DNA of 5,343 nucleotides, taken from contig JADGOP010000199.1 of the NCBI GenBank assembly GCA_017882935.1, positions 1 to 5,343 of the forward strand, written 5' to 3'. This document shows, piece by piece, positions 5,256 through 5,343 of the stretch; within the stretch, counting starts at the first letter, position 1; the number at the start of each line of letters is the position of its first letter. The translations under genes were made by a program, and so were the position numbers. Under the pieces are notes generated by a model that saw nothing but the letters and a program-made list of their open reading frames with translations, searched no databases and had not been told where the DNA came from. This DNA comes from Actinomycetota bacterium. GTDB lineage: Bacteria > Actinomycetota > Acidimicrobiia > Acidimicrobiales > Iamiaceae.

Positions 5256-5343
5256 GTGCGTTGGACCGTGTCGAACCCCAGCCCGGCGACCGACGACGAA
5301 GCCGCGCGCCGGGGGCTCCTCCACCGGCGCGACGTGCTCCAGC
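5256..5343 (+). CDS. Unidentified protein, N-terminal 29 codons (cut by the right edge)
   Basis: An open frame starts at GTG 5256-5258 and runs to the window edge with no stop. The 29 visible residues begin MRWTVSNPSPATDDEAARRG and end in LLHRRDVLQ. I do not recognise a family. The end resembles the beginning of a twin-arginine signal (RR followed by x, then a hydrophobic and Leu), as in many actinobacterial exported enzymes, but the hydrophobic core that would prove this lies outside the window. An in-frame GTG at 5268 is an alternative start. The preferred start is supported by the TACGGT box 6 nt upstream and by third-position G/C bias. It is divergent from nth, 43 nt apart start to start. 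Confidence 0.5.
   Translation, partial: MRWTVSNPSPATDDEAARRGLLHRRDVLQ

Noticed and set aside
4890..5324. Minus-strand 144-codon open frame overlapping the nth N-terminus
   Set aside because: It is a frame-shifted shadow of nth. The real frame carries the conserved NPYELL, helix-hairpin-helix and Fe-S motifs.

Overview
The window is a GC-rich, gene-dense chromosomal segment that reads as housekeeping DNA from an actinobacterium (Actinomycetota). The class Acidimicrobiia or a relative is a reasonable guess from protein style, but this is not proven. The evidence is the strong G/C bias at third codon positions, which produces long false open frames on the opposite strand, the hisD-hisC-hisB-hisH-hisA gene order, and start sites preceded by TANNNT boxes with no Shine-Dalgarno sequence.

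Positions 1 to 3972 are the front part of a histidine biosynthesis operon on the minus strand. In transcription order it contains hisD (histidinol dehydrogenase), hisC (histidinol-phosphate aminotransferase), hisB (imidazoleglycerol-phosphate dehydratase), hisH (glutaminase subunit of IGP synthase) and the first 108 codons of hisA (ProFAR isomerase), which runs off the left edge. The junctions are very tight: two 4-nt ATGA overlaps, one stop codon abutting the next start, and one 13-nt gap. This implies one mRNA with translational coupling. hisA and hisH act around the middle of the pathway, where HisH supplies ammonia to HisF (not in the window). HisB, HisC and HisD carry out later steps. No histidinol-phosphate phosphatase, hisF, hisI, hisG or hisE lies within the window.

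Positions 3973 to 4075 are a short divergent gap. A TANNNT box 8 nt before the hisD GTG suggests a leaderless operon mRNA, which leaves no room for a T-box or attenuator leader. On the plus strand, 4076 to 4276 encodes a 66-residue protein of unknown function, predicted to be a charged helical hairpin. It is followed by a perfect 13-bp hairpin that is probably its terminator.

Positions 4277 to 4567 are non-coding. They contain that terminator, a cluster of competing inverted repeats, and a stretch with visibly more A/T. Positions 4568 to 5212 encode endonuclease III (nth, base-excision repair) on the minus strand, with an intact catalytic Lys/Asp pair and 4Fe-4S cysteines. A divergent plus-strand gene appears to start at GTG 5256. 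Only 29 codons are present and its function is unknown; its visible end resembles the start of a twin-arginine signal peptide. The nth promoter and this gene's promoter appear to overlap.

I see no mobile element, CRISPR array, tRNA, rRNA or clear new system. The main points worth following up are the recurrent leaderless-start architecture, the overlapping divergent promoters, the small hairpin protein, and the structured intergenic region.
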